Shown: positions 24,324 to 33,404, numbered from the stretch's first letter. The stretch: 64,000 bases of DNA from DASWTL01 sp035575925 (GCA_035575925.1 DATLXK010000058.1:78105-142104); one strand, 5' to 3'. Translations and numbers: made by a program. Notes: generated by a model from the sequence alone, not told the origin.

Positions 24324-25259
24324 ATGGCTTACCAAATGGTTAAATTTAATTTTTTTAAATTACTTTTTATCGTATTGTTTTTAGTAACTGTATCTGCCTG
24401 TTCGATGAAAGATGTAAAGCCCGTTTTTTTAAACTATAAAGTCCATGCTAATTATCCTTCCGGCTCAACAATAAGTTATTTAAACGGCCATTTTTACATT
24501 ATGGGAGATGATGCCTCTGAAATGCTGGTATTAAATGAAGAGTTAGTAGAGAAAGAACGTATTGGTTTATTTGAAAAAGGGGTAAGCCCCAGAATTTCTA
24601 AAACGATTAAAGCTGATATTGAATCATCCGCAGTAATCATGCGGGATGGTAAAAGATCTATTCTTTTATTAGGATCCGGTTCATTAACTCCGCACCGGGA
24701 TAGTGCTTTTCTATTTAATCCTCTGAATAAAGATGTTAAACGAATAGATTTTACCCGTTTTTATAACCAGCTTAGAATCGATTTCAAGCAATTGAACATA
24801 GAAGCTGCCACCATATTGGGAGAGGATCTGGTGTTAGGCATTCGTGCAAATACTTCGCATCCGGATAATTATATTGTAATTGCAACACCGGATATTTCCC
24901 AGCCAAAATTTAAACTGAAAATCCAGCTTAAGCTACCTGTTAATCAAGCCGGTATCTCAGGCATGGATTACGACGATAAGCACGATATTCTTTTCATCAC
25001 ATTTTCTTCGGAGAATACTTCAAATGCTTATGATGATGGCGAAGTTGGGGAAAGCTACCTGGCAATTATCGATCAGGCTAAAGAACAATTACAAAAAAGC
25101 GAGTTTTATATACCTTCATTAATTAAACTTACGGATTTAAGTCATCACTTTCGACAACAGAAAATTGAATCCGTATCTTTAATCACTGGTAAGCGCGAAC
25201 TTCTGCTGGTTGCTGATGACGATAAAGGCGGAACAAGGTTGTTCAGACTGGGATTTTAA
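24324..25259 (+). CDS. Lipoprotein with beta-propeller-like repeats (DUF6929-like)
   Basis: 311 aa. The N-terminus has a lipoprotein signal (LLFIVLFLVTVSAC with the lipobox Cys). The rest has repeated strand pairs typical of a propeller (SYLNGHFYIMGDDASEMLVLNEE; RSILLLGSGSL; DLVLGIRANT; RELLLVADDDKGGTRLF). Likely located at the outer or inner membrane facing the periplasm; function unknown. The similarity to DUF6929 is from memory of pattern only. An alternative start at 24336 (fifth codon Met) gives a more ordinary signal peptide. Confidence 0.7.
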   Translation: MAYQMVKFNFFKLLFIVLFLVTVSACSMKDVKPVFLNYKVHANYPSGSTISYLNGHFYIMGDDASEMLVLNEELVEKERIGLFEKGVSPRISKTIKADIESSAVIMRDGKRSILLLGSGSLTPHRDSAFLFNPLNKDVKRIDFTRFYNQLRIDFKQLNIEAATILGEDLVLGIRANTSHPDNYIVIATPDISQPKFKLKIQLKLPVNQAGISGMDYDDKHDILFITFSSENTSNAYDDGEVGESYLAIIDQAKEQLQKSEFYIPSLIKLTDLSHHFRQQKIESVSLITGKRELLLVADDDKGGTRLFRLGF

Positions 25260-25303
25260 ATATAGGATGCCAACAAAAAGATTGATTTTAATGTTATAAA
25301 CGC

Positions 25304-26149
25304 ATGAAGCGAGAAAAATTACTGGCACTTAGCAATGCTATCTGCTTTATCATTGCATTTTTAGTTTCAATGCTTAGTCAGCGTAAAATTTTTGGTAGAA
25401 ATACCATTGGGGATATATCAAAGAAATACGATACACTGTTTACACCGGCAGATATTACCTTTTCTATCTGGGGACTCATTTATATATCTCTCTTCGCATT
25501 TTGTATATATCACCTGATTGCTGCGTTCAGAAAAGATGCAGATGAGGAAGCAAATGTACAACTGCGTCAAATAGGGTGGTTATTTGTCTTAAATAACATG
25601 GCTACAACTTTGTGGGTAGTTGCATGGGTAAATGAGATGGTCATACTGTCGGTTTTGCTAATGATCATTCAGTTAGTAACTCTGGTGTTTATTTGTAAAC
25701 AAGCTCACATTTTCAATAAAGAAAGAAGTTTATCATCAAAGATATTTACACAGATTCCAATAAGTATATATTTTGGATGGATTTCAGTTGCTATTGCAGT
25801 GAATGTTAATGCAGCATTTAAGGCATTCGGGTGGGACACTATACTGTTATCTGCAAAAAACCAAACCATTATTTTAATTGGCATCATGGCTTTAGTATCC
25901 ATATTGGTTATTATGGTTAAAAAGAATGTTTTTTATGGAATGGTTATTATTTGGGCCTTTTATGGGATCATTTTAAAGAACCGCGACATTGCCGGAAATG
26001 AAGAGATAATTACTGCTTCCGCTGCTGCCATGGCATTGGTAGGCCTAACATCCATTATAGAGCTGTATAAATTGATAAAACCGCTTTCGGAACCCGTTCC
26101 TGCATCGGTACATTCACGTAACGCCAGGACTACAGATACGACATATTAA
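25304..26149 (+). CDS. TspO/MBR-like (tryptophan-rich sensory) membrane protein
   Basis: 281 aa with about seven membrane helices. The motif TPADITFSIWGLIYISLFAF is typical of the TspO-related family in Bacteroidota (xxFSIWGLIY). Trp residues are scattered through the helices (TTLWVVAWVNE, YFGWISVAIAV). Relatives bind tetrapyrroles in some bacteria, but this branch is uncharacterised. It starts 44 nt after the lipoprotein gene and may be co-transcribed. Confidence 0.7.
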   Translation: MKREKLLALSNAICFIIAFLVSMLSQRKIFGRNTIGDISKKYDTLFTPADITFSIWGLIYISLFAFCIYHLIAAFRKDADEEANVQLRQIGWLFVLNNMATTLWVVAWVNEMVILSVLLMIIQLVTLVFICKQAHIFNKERSLSSKIFTQIPISIYFGWISVAIAVNVNAAFKAFGWDTILLSAKNQTIILIGIMALVSILVIMVKKNVFYGMVIIWAFYGIILKNRDIAGNEEIITASAAAMALVGLTSIIELYKLIKPLSEPVPASVHSRNARTTDTTY

Positions 26150-26163
26150 TACACCGGGTTGAA

Positions 26164-27195
26164 TCAGGTAGGGATATCGTCCCCGGAATTATCTGTATCA
26201 GTTTGTAACATTAACCTGATACGATCAATATGAACCTGGGACATATTTGCTCTTTCCAGGGCAGATTTAGAACCAACTCCCGATTTCCCATTAGCCATTT
26301 CAGTTAAGAGGTTTTTTCGTTCTTCAAACATTCTTAAGGCAGTCCACATGGTTTCTTCAATCTTTTTAGTCTGCTCAGCTAGCAGCGATGCCGACGTGTA
26401 TGCGTGACCGGTATGGCATCGGAACCTTAAATTGGTATCTTTATCCATTTTCCACAATACTCCTCCGCAACCCGGACAATTAAAAGGAATTTGCTTCCCA
26501 AGTGAATTTACAGAAGGCAGATCACTCAATACTCTTTCAGCAATTTTAGCTTCTATTAAAATATCTTTCGGAACAGGTATTTTTTTACCTAATTTTTGAG
26601 GAATAAGTTGGTAAATGAGGGCGCCCATTTCGGATAACGGTACGCAATAGTCAACATCTACCTGGGTCATGGCATTTAAAGGCATAGGTGGGTACTCGGC
26701 ATCTTTTGGATCCTGAACTATACAAATTCCTCCACATCTTTTTATCACTTTCATACCGGCAGTTCCGTCGTCCAGGTAACCGGTAAGTAAAATGCCGATA
26801 ACCCCGTTTCCTAAAGCAACAGCAGCAGATCGGAATAAGGGATCGATGGCAGGTCGTGACCTGTTTTCCTGAGCTCCCTTTGTTACCAGGATTTTCAGAT
26901 CACTACCAATCATCAGGTGATGATCTGACGGTGCCAGGTACACGTAACCGGGTTTCAGTTTTTCCCCTTTTTTGGCATGCTGACAGGTTAAGTTACTAAA
27001 ACTGTTCAGAGTGTCTAACAGCACATTTCCGGTAGCATCGGGAGAAATGTGCTGCACCACCAGGACAGGTAGGGGGAAGTCCTTTTGAAACTGACTGAAT
27101 AATGTTTTTAATGCATTGAGACCTCCTGCAGATGTACCTATTACGATTACCCTGGAAATTTTACCCTGCTTTGGTGTACTATTAAGCTTATCCAT
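26164..27195 (-). CDS. CheB-type methylesterase-like protein with a C-terminal zinc-ribbon-like extension
   Basis: 343 aa. A CheB methylesterase domain begins near residue 14; the catalytic triad is S in GTSAGGL, H in VQHISPD and D in LTGYLDDGTAG. No receiver domain is present. After a linker, residues ~237-265 hold CPGCGG and RCHTGHAY, a cysteine/histidine set that could bind zinc, followed by helices. CheR is not next to it. Bacteroidota often lack flagella, so it may act on a signalling hybrid rather than on classic chemotaxis. Confidence 0.85.
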   Translation of the reverse strand: MDKLNSTPKQGKISRVIVIGTSAGGLNALKTLFSQFQKDFPLPVLVVQHISPDATGNVLLDTLNSFSNLTCQHAKKGEKLKPGYVYLAPSDHHLMIGSDLKILVTKGAQENRSRPAIDPLFRSAAVALGNGVIGILLTGYLDDGTAGMKVIKRCGGICIVQDPKDAEYPPMPLNAMTQVDVDYCVPLSEMGALIYQLIPQKLGKKIPVPKDILIEAKIAERVLSDLPSVNSLGKQIPFNCPGCGGVLWKMDKDTNLRFRCHTGHAYTSASLLAEQTKKIEETMWTALRMFEERKNLLTEMANGKSGVGSKSALERANMSQVHIDRIRLMLQTDTDNSGDDIPT

Positions 27196-27275
27196 CGTTA
27201 TTATTTAATAGCTTAACAATTCATTACTTAAAAAGTTAAAACAAAGCTTCTTTTTTCACTTAGCTTACGGGTAAA

Positions 27276-28394
27276 CTAATTTACCTCCTTACCTAATTTA
27301 AGTTTGTCAATCATGGATTGCGCTAGTTGTTTATTGGGCTCATTTGGCGCAAGCGGTAATGCCTTAATTGCAAATTCCAATGCTTGTTTAAAATCGCCAT
27401 TCTCGGATAAACCGCGTGACATTCCAATTAAGGCTATAAATTGAGTTGGATTTTTATCATAATTGAATTTAAAGATTTCCAGAGCTTCCTTCATCTTTTT
27501 AAGACCCAAAAGTTGCCTTCCGTATTGATAGATTTCGTTTATATTGCCTAATGGCAGAGCCTGTTTAATTGTCTTATCGGCTTCAGATATATTTCCTAGT
27601 TTTTCGAGCAATCGTGATTTTGTTGCCAGGGATAAAAATTGTTGGTTACCGCCAAAATTGGATATTCCAAAATCAGCCCAGGCGAAACCCTGTTCCAATT
27701 TATAATTATTTTGCAGACTCCAGTTCGCAGCAATATTAAAACCTTGCCACGTAAATCCCCGTGGATTTTTCAATTCGGCTGATAGTGCCTCAAATTGTTG
27801 TTCCAGTGCATCAACTTCAATTTTAAAAGGAATCGCAAGATTATCCCACTCCAGCAATATCATAGCAGAATTAGGTTTTTGATCTGAAAATTCATACCGG
27901 AGCCATTCAACACTATTTTTAAGTTGCATCGGCTTAACTTTAACCCGGAGGACGTCATCTTTCTCATCATAAAAAAATGATCCCCAGGCATCCGTCTTTT
28001 TGGAAAATATGATCGTACTTTCTAACGGATAATAAGCGATAAACAACGCATATTTTCCTTTTGCTAAGATTTGACCTTCAACTTTTACATCTTTATCGAA
28101 TTCGATAATTGTGTTTTCGTTTGCCCCTGCACGCCATGGAGCAGGGTTGTTAAATCCAAAACCTTGTTTAGTAAAGCCTTCGTGGACGAGTCCGCCCCAA
28201 ATCTTTCCTCCGCGTCCATTTACAGCCGGACGACGATAGGTAATTGTAACCTGAGTTAATCCAATTTGTTCAGAAACTGTTGCATTTTTTGACGGGCCGT
28301 TGGAGATAGCAGAATTATACGGAACCTGAGCAAATGACTGATTCAAAACAGCCGTAAGCGCTAGGGCAAAAAGAAATATGTGTTTTTTAATCAT
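27276..28394 (-). CDS. Exported DUF2911 protein with TPR-like tail
   Basis: 372 aa. Signal peptide (ending QSFAQ), a DUF2911 domain (VTITYRRPAVNGRGGKIWG, PWRAGANENTIIEFDKDV, GKYALFIAYY), then TPR-like helices in the last ~120 residues (NFGGNQQFLSLATKSRLLEK; ALEIFKFNYDKNPTQFIALIG). Function unknown; common in Bacteroidota. Intergenic distance to the CheB-like gene is 80 nt. Confidence 0.85.
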   Translation of the reverse strand: MIKKHIFLFALALTAVLNQSFAQVPYNSAISNGPSKNATVSEQIGLTQVTITYRRPAVNGRGGKIWGGLVHEGFTKQGFGFNNPAPWRAGANENTIIEFDKDVKVEGQILAKGKYALFIAYYPLESTIIFSKKTDAWGSFFYDEKDDVLRVKVKPMQLKNSVEWLRYEFSDQKPNSAMILLEWDNLAIPFKIEVDALEQQFEALSAELKNPRGFTWQGFNIAANWSLQNNYKLEQGFAWADFGISNFGGNQQFLSLATKSRLLEKLGNISEADKTIKQALPLGNINEIYQYGRQLLGLKKMKEALEIFKFNYDKNPTQFIALIGMSRGLSENGDFKQALEFAIKALPLAPNEPNKQLAQSMIDKLKLGKEVN

Positions 28395-28441
28395 GATATC
28401 TTTTATTAATTATTTTCAGATTGCGGAGAACTGAACTGTCT

Positions 28442-28532
28442 GTGGAGTACAAAACCTGCCTTTTTAAAATGTCCTGTTATGTGCTACCTTTATGTTTATG
28501 CAGTCTGTTGAGTCAGGTTTTGCATATTCCAC
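28442..28532. repeat. Imperfect inverted repeat near the Fic gene
   Basis: Arms GTGGAGTACAAAACCTG (28442-28458) and CAGGTTTTGCATATTCCAC (28514-28532) pair with a bulge around a 55-nt loop. It lies between the DUF2911 start and the Fic stop. No transposase or duplication was seen; it may be a structural RNA element or the scar of a small insertion. Confidence 0.35.
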
Positions 28533-28583
28533 TTCACAACATCTCAAGTTTTTGTTTAGTTGGTAATGATTGGTAATTGTTGT

Positions 28584-29141
28584 TTACGTTTCATCGTTTC
28601 GTTTTTCATATCCTTCATAGTAATAGGATTGGTCTATGCCCTTGAAAATGATTTCCCGGTTGTTTATTTCATCAGTTAAATTGGCAAGGAGCAACGTTCT
28701 TAATTCCAAATCGTTAATTGGGCTTCTTTCCATTGCTTGAAGGTAAAGTTCTTTGCTTGCAAACTGCCAGTTTACTACTTTTCTTAGTTTTGTTTTTAAG
28801 AGCATGTCAAGCCATATTCGCATAGTTCTGCCGTTGCCCTCCATAAACGGGTGGGCAATATTCATTTCCACATATTTGATAATAATTTCTTCAAAAGTAT
28901 TTTCTGGCATTTGTTCAATTTTTACCAAAATTTCTTTCAAATACAAAGCATTTGCAAATCTAAAGCCACCTTTTGCAATATTCTTGGTACGTATTTCTCC
29001 TGCAAAATCATATAATCCGTCAAACAGATTGTTGTGAATCATCTGCAATCCTTTGGTTGTACCAATTTCAATTTTGTCTATTTCGCCAGTTTCAAACAAG
29101 CGATAAGCCTTCTCTAAGCTCTTTTTGTCTATGTTTTTCAA
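28584..29141 (-). CDS. Fic family protein, class III type (adenylyltransferase-like)
   Basis: 185 aa. The Fic active-site motif is HPFMEGNGRTMR. The C terminus has QSYYYEGYE, matching the (S/T)xxxE(G/N) inhibitory motif placed after the core, as in class III Fic proteins, so it is likely self-inhibited until needed. Typical targets of Fic enzymes are modified by AMP from ATP; the target here is unknown. There is no ATG at the start: the best candidate is TTG at 29141, and the frame is open upstream to about 29186 (encoding ...NFTCKFSPDL). The N terminus may be truncated or differently started. A partner antitoxin was not seen. Confidence 0.8.
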   Translation of the reverse strand: MKNIDKKSLEKAYRLFETGEIDKIEIGTTKGLQMIHNNLFDGLYDFAGEIRTKNIAKGGFRFANALYLKEILVKIEQMPENTFEEIIIKYVEMNIAHPFMEGNGRTMRIWLDMLLKTKLRKVVNWQFASKELYLQAMERSPINDLELRTLLLANLTDEINNREIIFKGIDQSYYYEGYEKRNDET

Positions 29142-29451
29142 ATCAGGGCTAAATTTACATGTAAAATTTCTGTACTTTCTTCGTCAATGCTTCAATTCCT
29201 ATAAAATTCTCTTGATGCGGTTCATTGTCACAACCTGCGGTCAGGGCAAAACGATAGTGTTAAATATGCTGTTGGCATTTCAATTTATCTTCGCACTGCC
29301 GGTGGTTTGCGTCGTTCTACTATTACGCCTAACATCATTCAACTATAGAATCGTTTCGGATGGGTTAGCTGAATATCATTCTGCAAGTTTAAAATATATT
29401 TGGAAGAACAAACTTGCGTTACCGAAATGCAGCAATGTCTTATAGCCAATG
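29142..29451. other. Gene-poor stretch between the Fic gene and the doxX pseudogene
   Basis: About 310 nt. The only ORF on the plus strand (106 codons) has no recognisable homology, no clear RBS, and looks like chance. No tRNA, repeat or promoter consensus is evident. The region lies inside an apparently variable patch (28.4-29.9 kb). Confidence 0.5.
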
Positions 29452-29851
29452 TTATCGGTCGTTATTGTGACTTTTATTCCTAATCATTGGAAGGTATTTG
29501 TCCCGATTTTCGATCATACCCCAAATATTTATTGCAAATAAAACAAGTGCTATTGGAAGTCCTGATGGTGCATTTAAGATGTTAGTTAATAATATTCCTA
29601 CCATCACAGGAAATATAATTATTGCGCCGAGCGCTCTATATTTATTCGGTATGAAAAGTAATCCTCCAATAATTTCTGCAATAGCGATAAGTGGCATTAA
29701 CCAGCTAATTTGCATAAATGCAGCCATTAATTAGTCATACTCACAGGTAAATCTTCGGGTATTGGCATATAATTAAAAAATTTATTTAGCCCAGCGTTTA
29801 TAAATACTAAACCAAAAAGGAGACTTACTACAAATAAAATTTATCTTTCAT
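29452..29851 (-). pseudogene. DoxX-family membrane protein gene with two frameshifts
   Basis: The uninterrupted part (29452-29727, 91 codons) is the C-terminal two thirds of a DoxX-type protein (SWLMPLIAIAEIIGGLLFIPN). Upstream on the minus strand the missing N terminus is present in other frames: MKDK, then after a one-base shift ILFVVSLLFGLVFINAGLNK and FFNYMPIPEDLPVSMTN, then another one-base shift before MAAFMQ. Both shifts fall in short homopolymers, so either a decayed gene or sequencing errors are possible. Intact relatives are ~130 aa with four helices. Confidence 0.8.
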
Positions 29852-29967
29852 ATTTTTAATATATTGTGGTTAATCAATTTCGTACACGGGTTATGTATCG
29901 TTTATCTTTAAAAAAATTTACCGACGGTAGTATTAACAGGTTATAAAACTAATCAGGGTACAGAATC

Positions 29968-31218
29968 CTAATCTATCAATAAAGCGTCGCTGTCATCCAT
30001 TAAATTTAATTGTATCGAATCCGTTCCGGCTATACCTTCTACAGAGCCCCGTATATAAGCTGCATTCAGCAATACTTTTTCGAGCTGCTTTTCACGGGCT
30101 TTCCATAACCGCTCCATGGCGTCGCGTTCTTTCTGGATAGAAAGTTTCATGCTCATAAAGCCTTCCCGTATGGCTTTCCATTGCTCAGAGAATTCGCTGC
30201 TGGTGAGGTAATCATACATCATATGCATTTTTTCTCCTTTGTTCTCTTCAGAACGGTTTGCCGTATATAATTTTATAACACTGTCCCGCAGGATATACGC
30301 TACGGCTTTCGCCTCATCAAATGAGCAGATCCACACGCCGTCTTTTTCGCCAAAACAATCCATCCCTTTTGGGTAGCACTGGGTTACAATAACGGCAACA
30401 TCGATACTCATGCTGCGCATATCCTTTTTAAGCTTTTCTGTCCAGTCGCCGGCAAAATCCTTGGTACGTTTACTTTCATAAATAATACGGCCGCATTCCT
30501 GCCCGAATTGATTTCGTACCGTTTGAATACAATCTGCCCCGCGAACGCCTTTGCCCACTTCTGAGATCACATCAAACGGAAAGCTAGATTTCAGCAACTC
30601 CTCCAGAATAAGTTCCTGCGCTTCTCCCTGCAACTGCATAGAGCCCTGATCGGCTTTACGTTTCATCTCTTCAGCCAGCTTTTTCTGATCTTCCAGCTGC
30701 TTTTCAAGCTCTTTAACCCGCAACTGAAAATTAGTTTCTTTTACCTGGTTCCGCTCGTTCTCTTGTTTACGGGTTTGTTCCACCACTTCGTTACGCTGTT
30801 CCTGCAGCTTACGCTGAAGATCGATTTCCATTTCGGCCTTTTTATCTTCAAGTTGCTGTTCTTTTTTCAGAAACTCCAGTTCTTTCTGGCGGGCAAGCTT
30901 CAGTTTTTCTGCATTATCTTTATTTGAACTTTCTAAAAGCTGTAACTTATTCTCGAAATCTTCGCTTATAGTTTTCCTGATATTATCTTCAAGGGATTGT
31001 TGTATACGCACCCGCTCTTGTACCAGTTTTTTATCAAACTCCTGCTGCTTCTGCTGCTGTTGCCTGTCTAACTCTTCCAGCTTAAGCTGATGTTGTTCAT
31101 CTTTTTGCCTGGTGTATGAGAGCATTTTTTCACGCAGATCTTTTCTATATTCCTCTGTCATAGCTACTTCCATGGGAAAAGTATGACCGCACCCCGGACA
31201 CTTTATATCTGTTGCCAT
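29968..31218 (-). CDS. DUF2130 protein: zinc ribbon, long coiled coil and PD-(D/E)XK-like domain
   Basis: 416 aa. An N-terminal CPGCGHTF ribbon half, then a coiled coil of ~170 residues (about 35-205, very rich in E, K, Q), then the DUF2130 domain with GADCIQTVRNQFG and IIYESKRTKDF, whose D and ExK pattern resembles PD-(D/E)XK nucleases. The C terminus is helical. Function unknown; a role in DNA processing is an inference from the fold-like motif. Only one cysteine pair of the ribbon is present. Confidence 0.85.
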   Translation of the reverse strand: MATDIKCPGCGHTFPMEVAMTEEYRKDLREKMLSYTRQKDEQHQLKLEELDRQQQQKQQEFDKKLVQERVRIQQSLEDNIRKTISEDFENKLQLLESSNKDNAEKLKLARQKELEFLKKEQQLEDKKAEMEIDLQRKLQEQRNEVVEQTRKQENERNQVKETNFQLRVKELEKQLEDQKKLAEEMKRKADQGSMQLQGEAQELILEELLKSSFPFDVISEVGKGVRGADCIQTVRNQFGQECGRIIYESKRTKDFAGDWTEKLKKDMRSMSIDVAVIVTQCYPKGMDCFGEKDGVWICSFDEAKAVAYILRDSVIKLYTANRSEENKGEKMHMMYDYLTSSEFSEQWKAIREGFMSMKLSIQKERDAMERLWKAREKQLEKVLLNAAYIRGSVEGIAGTDSIQLNLMDDSDALLID

Positions 31219-31553
31219 AAATTAAATTATAAACTTGAAGATAAAATTAAAATGCGAATTATTTAACTAATATTTTTAGTATTGACGATCTGGATAATTT
31301 TGAGTGAGGAGTCAGGCTTTTAAGTAGAAGCTGTCAATTATTATTCAGTTATTAATTTCAAATTACTTATCGCATTAAACATCCAATCCTCTGCGTTTTA
31401 TAGAGCTGAACAGGCGGGGAGAGGTTTATCATATTCTGATTAATAATAAAAATTGTTAATTTTCGGGTAACTGGTAACTGAATGTAAGCGGAAACATATT
31501 AACCCCTTAAATTCTATTGATAAAAGAATATTATTATTATTAATTCACTTCTA
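31219..31553. other. Intergenic region before the cobalamin adenosyltransferase gene
   Basis: 335 nt, AT-rich, between divergent genes. I searched for a cobalamin riboswitch core (GCAGCTGTAAGC-like and ACCTGCC-like boxes) and for a full promoter consensus and saw neither. No ORF worth reporting. Confidence 0.5.
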
Positions 31554-32102
31554 ATGAAAATCTATACAAAAACAGGCGATAAAGGGTATACCTCGTTAAT
31601 TGGTGGTACCCGTGTTCCTAAATATCATCTGCGTATTGAAACGTATGGAACAGTAGATGAACTTAACTCGTATATCGGTTTAATACGTGACCAGCAAATT
31701 GCGATGGAGTATAAAATTGTACTTAAAAAAATTCAGGACCGGCTCTTTACCATGGGAGCCTCGCTGGCATCAGATCCGGATAAATCTCGGATGAAAATCC
31801 CTGATCTTACTAACCTGGATATTGAGCTTCTGGAAAAGGAAATGGATAAGATGAACGAATTTCTCCCAGAGCTCAGACATTTTATTCTTCCGGGTGGTAA
31901 TACGGCGGTATCTTTTTGCCATGTAGCGCGCTGTATTTGCCGCAGGACAGAACGTTTAACCGTGCAGCTGAGTGAGGAAAGTGTTGTAGATGAAAAGCTG
32001 ATTATTTACCTTAACCGGCTGAGCGATTATTTATTTACCCTGGCACGAAAAGTTGGTCTGGATGATAAAACAGAGGAAAATATATGGCTTCCCAGGAATT
32101 GA
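31554..32102 (+). CDS. Cob(I)yrinic acid a,c-diamide adenosyltransferase, PduO type
   Basis: Transfers the adenosyl group of ATP to cobalt(I) in corrinoids to make coenzyme B12. 182 aa. PduO-type motifs: MKIYTKTGDKGYTSLIGG at the N terminus, YGTVDELNSYIG, and the C-terminal CHVARCICRRTERL and LIYLNRLSDYLFTLAR. This completes the salvage set begun at 6.7-10.8 kb, although no riboswitch was found upstream here. Confidence 0.95.
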   Translation: MKIYTKTGDKGYTSLIGGTRVPKYHLRIETYGTVDELNSYIGLIRDQQIAMEYKIVLKKIQDRLFTMGASLASDPDKSRMKIPDLTNLDIELLEKEMDKMNEFLPELRHFILPGGNTAVSFCHVARCICRRTERLTVQLSEESVVDEKLIIYLNRLSDYLFTLARKVGLDDKTEENIWLPRN

Positions 32103-32180
32103 GAATCATTGAAAATTATTTAAAAATCTAAATTATTTTATTATACTTTTGCCAATTAAAATTTAACACCTTCTAAAAAT

Positions 32181-32402
32181 ATGTATTGGACGTTAGAATT
32201 AGCATCACATTTGGAAGATGCACCATGGCCGGCCACTAAAGACGAATTAATCGATTATGCGATACGTTCCGGAGCTCCTGTTGAAGTGATAGAAAATCTT
32301 CAGGCACTGGAAGATGACGGGGAGCCTTATGAAAATATTGAAGAAATATGGCCTGACTATCCTACAAAGGATGATTTCTTCTTTAATGAGGATGAATATT
32401 AA
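32181..32402 (+). CDS. Small DUF2795 protein
   Basis: 73-aa acidic protein. It contains the DUF2795 pattern (APWPATKDELIDYAIRSGAP) and VIENLQALEDDGEPYENIEEIW. In Bacteroidota this is a highly conserved small protein of unknown function. A TACTTTTG box (TAxxTTTG) at 32144-32151 probably drives it, giving a short leader. Confidence 0.85.
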   Translation: MYWTLELASHLEDAPWPATKDELIDYAIRSGAPVEVIENLQALEDDGEPYENIEEIWPDYPTKDDFFFNEDEY

Positions 32403-32523
32403 GAAATATGCAGGAATCTTTTTTTTTATAGGGTTAAGACAATTTAAATTAAAACAAAAGTATTAGTTTTAGCATTTACTATTAAAATAAATTATTTAAT
32501 CAATTGAACTAAAATTTAAAGCT

Positions 32524-32679
32524 ATGGGTAACTTACTTTATCTGATTGCAGTTATTCTTATAATTGTATGGATCTTTGGAGCATTTGTAACTCCTTTCGG
32601 AGGAAACATCATCCACATTTTATTAGTGATTGCAATTATCGCTATTTTACTTCGCGTAATACGCGGTGGAACGTTGTAA
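32524..32679 (+). CDS. Small two-helix membrane protein, lmo0937-like (DUF5670)
   Basis: 51 aa. Two membrane helices: residues ~4-22 (LLYLIAVILIIVWIFGAF) and ~29-45 (IIHILLVIAIIAILLRV), ending RGGTL. This is the layout of the lmo0937-type small membrane family, often stress-induced; function unknown. It is followed within 35 nt by a strong plus-strand terminator. Confidence 0.8.
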   Translation: MGNLLYLIAVILIIVWIFGAFVTPFGGNIIHILLVIAIIAILLRVIRGGTL

Positions 32680-32713
32680 GATTGTAACATTAACAATTAA
32701 GAACTTTGAATTG

Positions 32714-32738
32714 AAAGACCCGCTCAGGGTCTTTTTTT
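32714..32738 (+). terminator. Intrinsic terminator after the small membrane protein gene
   Basis: AAAGACCC (32714-32721), loop GCTCA, GGGTCTTT (32727-32734) followed by four more T. It overlaps the last codons of ispD on the other strand. Confidence 0.9.
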
Positions 32739-33404
32739 GTTTAACTGCAGTAAAGACTCTGCAATTATCAGATCTTCAGGATAGGTGATTTTTATGTTTG
32801 AAGATTCCCCGTCTACCAGATGAATGATATGACCGGCTTTTTCTACAACACTTGCATCATCAGAAAAAATGGGCTCGAAAAGTTGTTCATAAGCGTTAAC
32901 CAATACCTCGGTTTTAAATACCTGAGGAGTTTGAATTTTATAAATTTCTTCCCGTTTTAAGGATTTCGAAGTACCATTCCTGAGTTGACGAATAGAATCA
33001 CTGCTTTGAACCCCGGGTATTGCATTTCCGTGTTGTTCAGCTGAGCGAAAACATTTGTTTATGAGAGATTGTGATACAATTGGGCGGGCTCCATCGTGAA
33101 TTGCTGTAATTGAATTATTATTAACAAGCTTGAGGCCGTTTTTTACAGAGCTGAAGCGGGTTTCACCACCTTGAACTATTTGATGAGAAATTTTAAAGCC
33201 GTGTCTGATACATAGCTCTTTCCATAATTGAATATGCGCAGAATGTAGTACCAGGATTATAGAAGGCTTCAATTCAGAATTAAAGAAAGCCTCAATTGAA
33301 CGCATTAACACGGGTATCCCGCCTAATAAAAGAAATTGCTTGGGAATACTGTTTTCCATCCGGTTACCAATGCCGCCGGCAACAATAATGGCGTAATATT
33401 TCAT
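32724..33404 (-). CDS. ispD: 2-C-methyl-D-erythritol 4-phosphate cytidylyltransferase
   Basis: Third enzyme of the MEP isoprenoid pathway, joining CTP and MEP. 226 aa. N-terminal CTP-binding motif AIIVAGGIGNRMENSIPKQF, then ILVLHSAH, QGGETRFSSVKNGL, and IHDGARPIVS; SDDASVVEKAGH and IKITYPEDL near the end. Start ATG at 33404. Downstream on the same strand nothing follows before the convergent terminator. Confidence 0.96.
   Translation of the reverse strand: MKYYAIIVAGGIGNRMENSIPKQFLLLGGIPVLMRSIEAFFNSELKPSIILVLHSAHIQLWKELCIRHGFKISHQIVQGGETRFSSVKNGLKLVNNNSITAIHDGARPIVSQSLINKCFRSAEQHGNAIPGVQSSDSIRQLRNGTSKSLKREEIYKIQTPQVFKTEVLVNAYEQLFEPIFSDDASVVEKAGHIIHLVDGESSNIKITYPEDLIIAESLLQLNKKRP

Noticed and set aside
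29125..29445. Plus-strand ORF of 106 codons next to the Fic gene
   Set aside because: Overlaps the Fic 5' end, no family features, and the reading looks like AT-rich chance; a hydrophobic stretch alone is not enough.
29320..29460. Integron attC-like site (GCCTAAC ... GTTATCG)
   Set aside because: The right-hand arm does not match the GTTRRRY consensus and no integrase or cassette array is present.
31219..31553. Cobalamin riboswitch upstream of the adenosyltransferase gene
   Set aside because: Looked for because of the B12 context, but the core boxes are absent.
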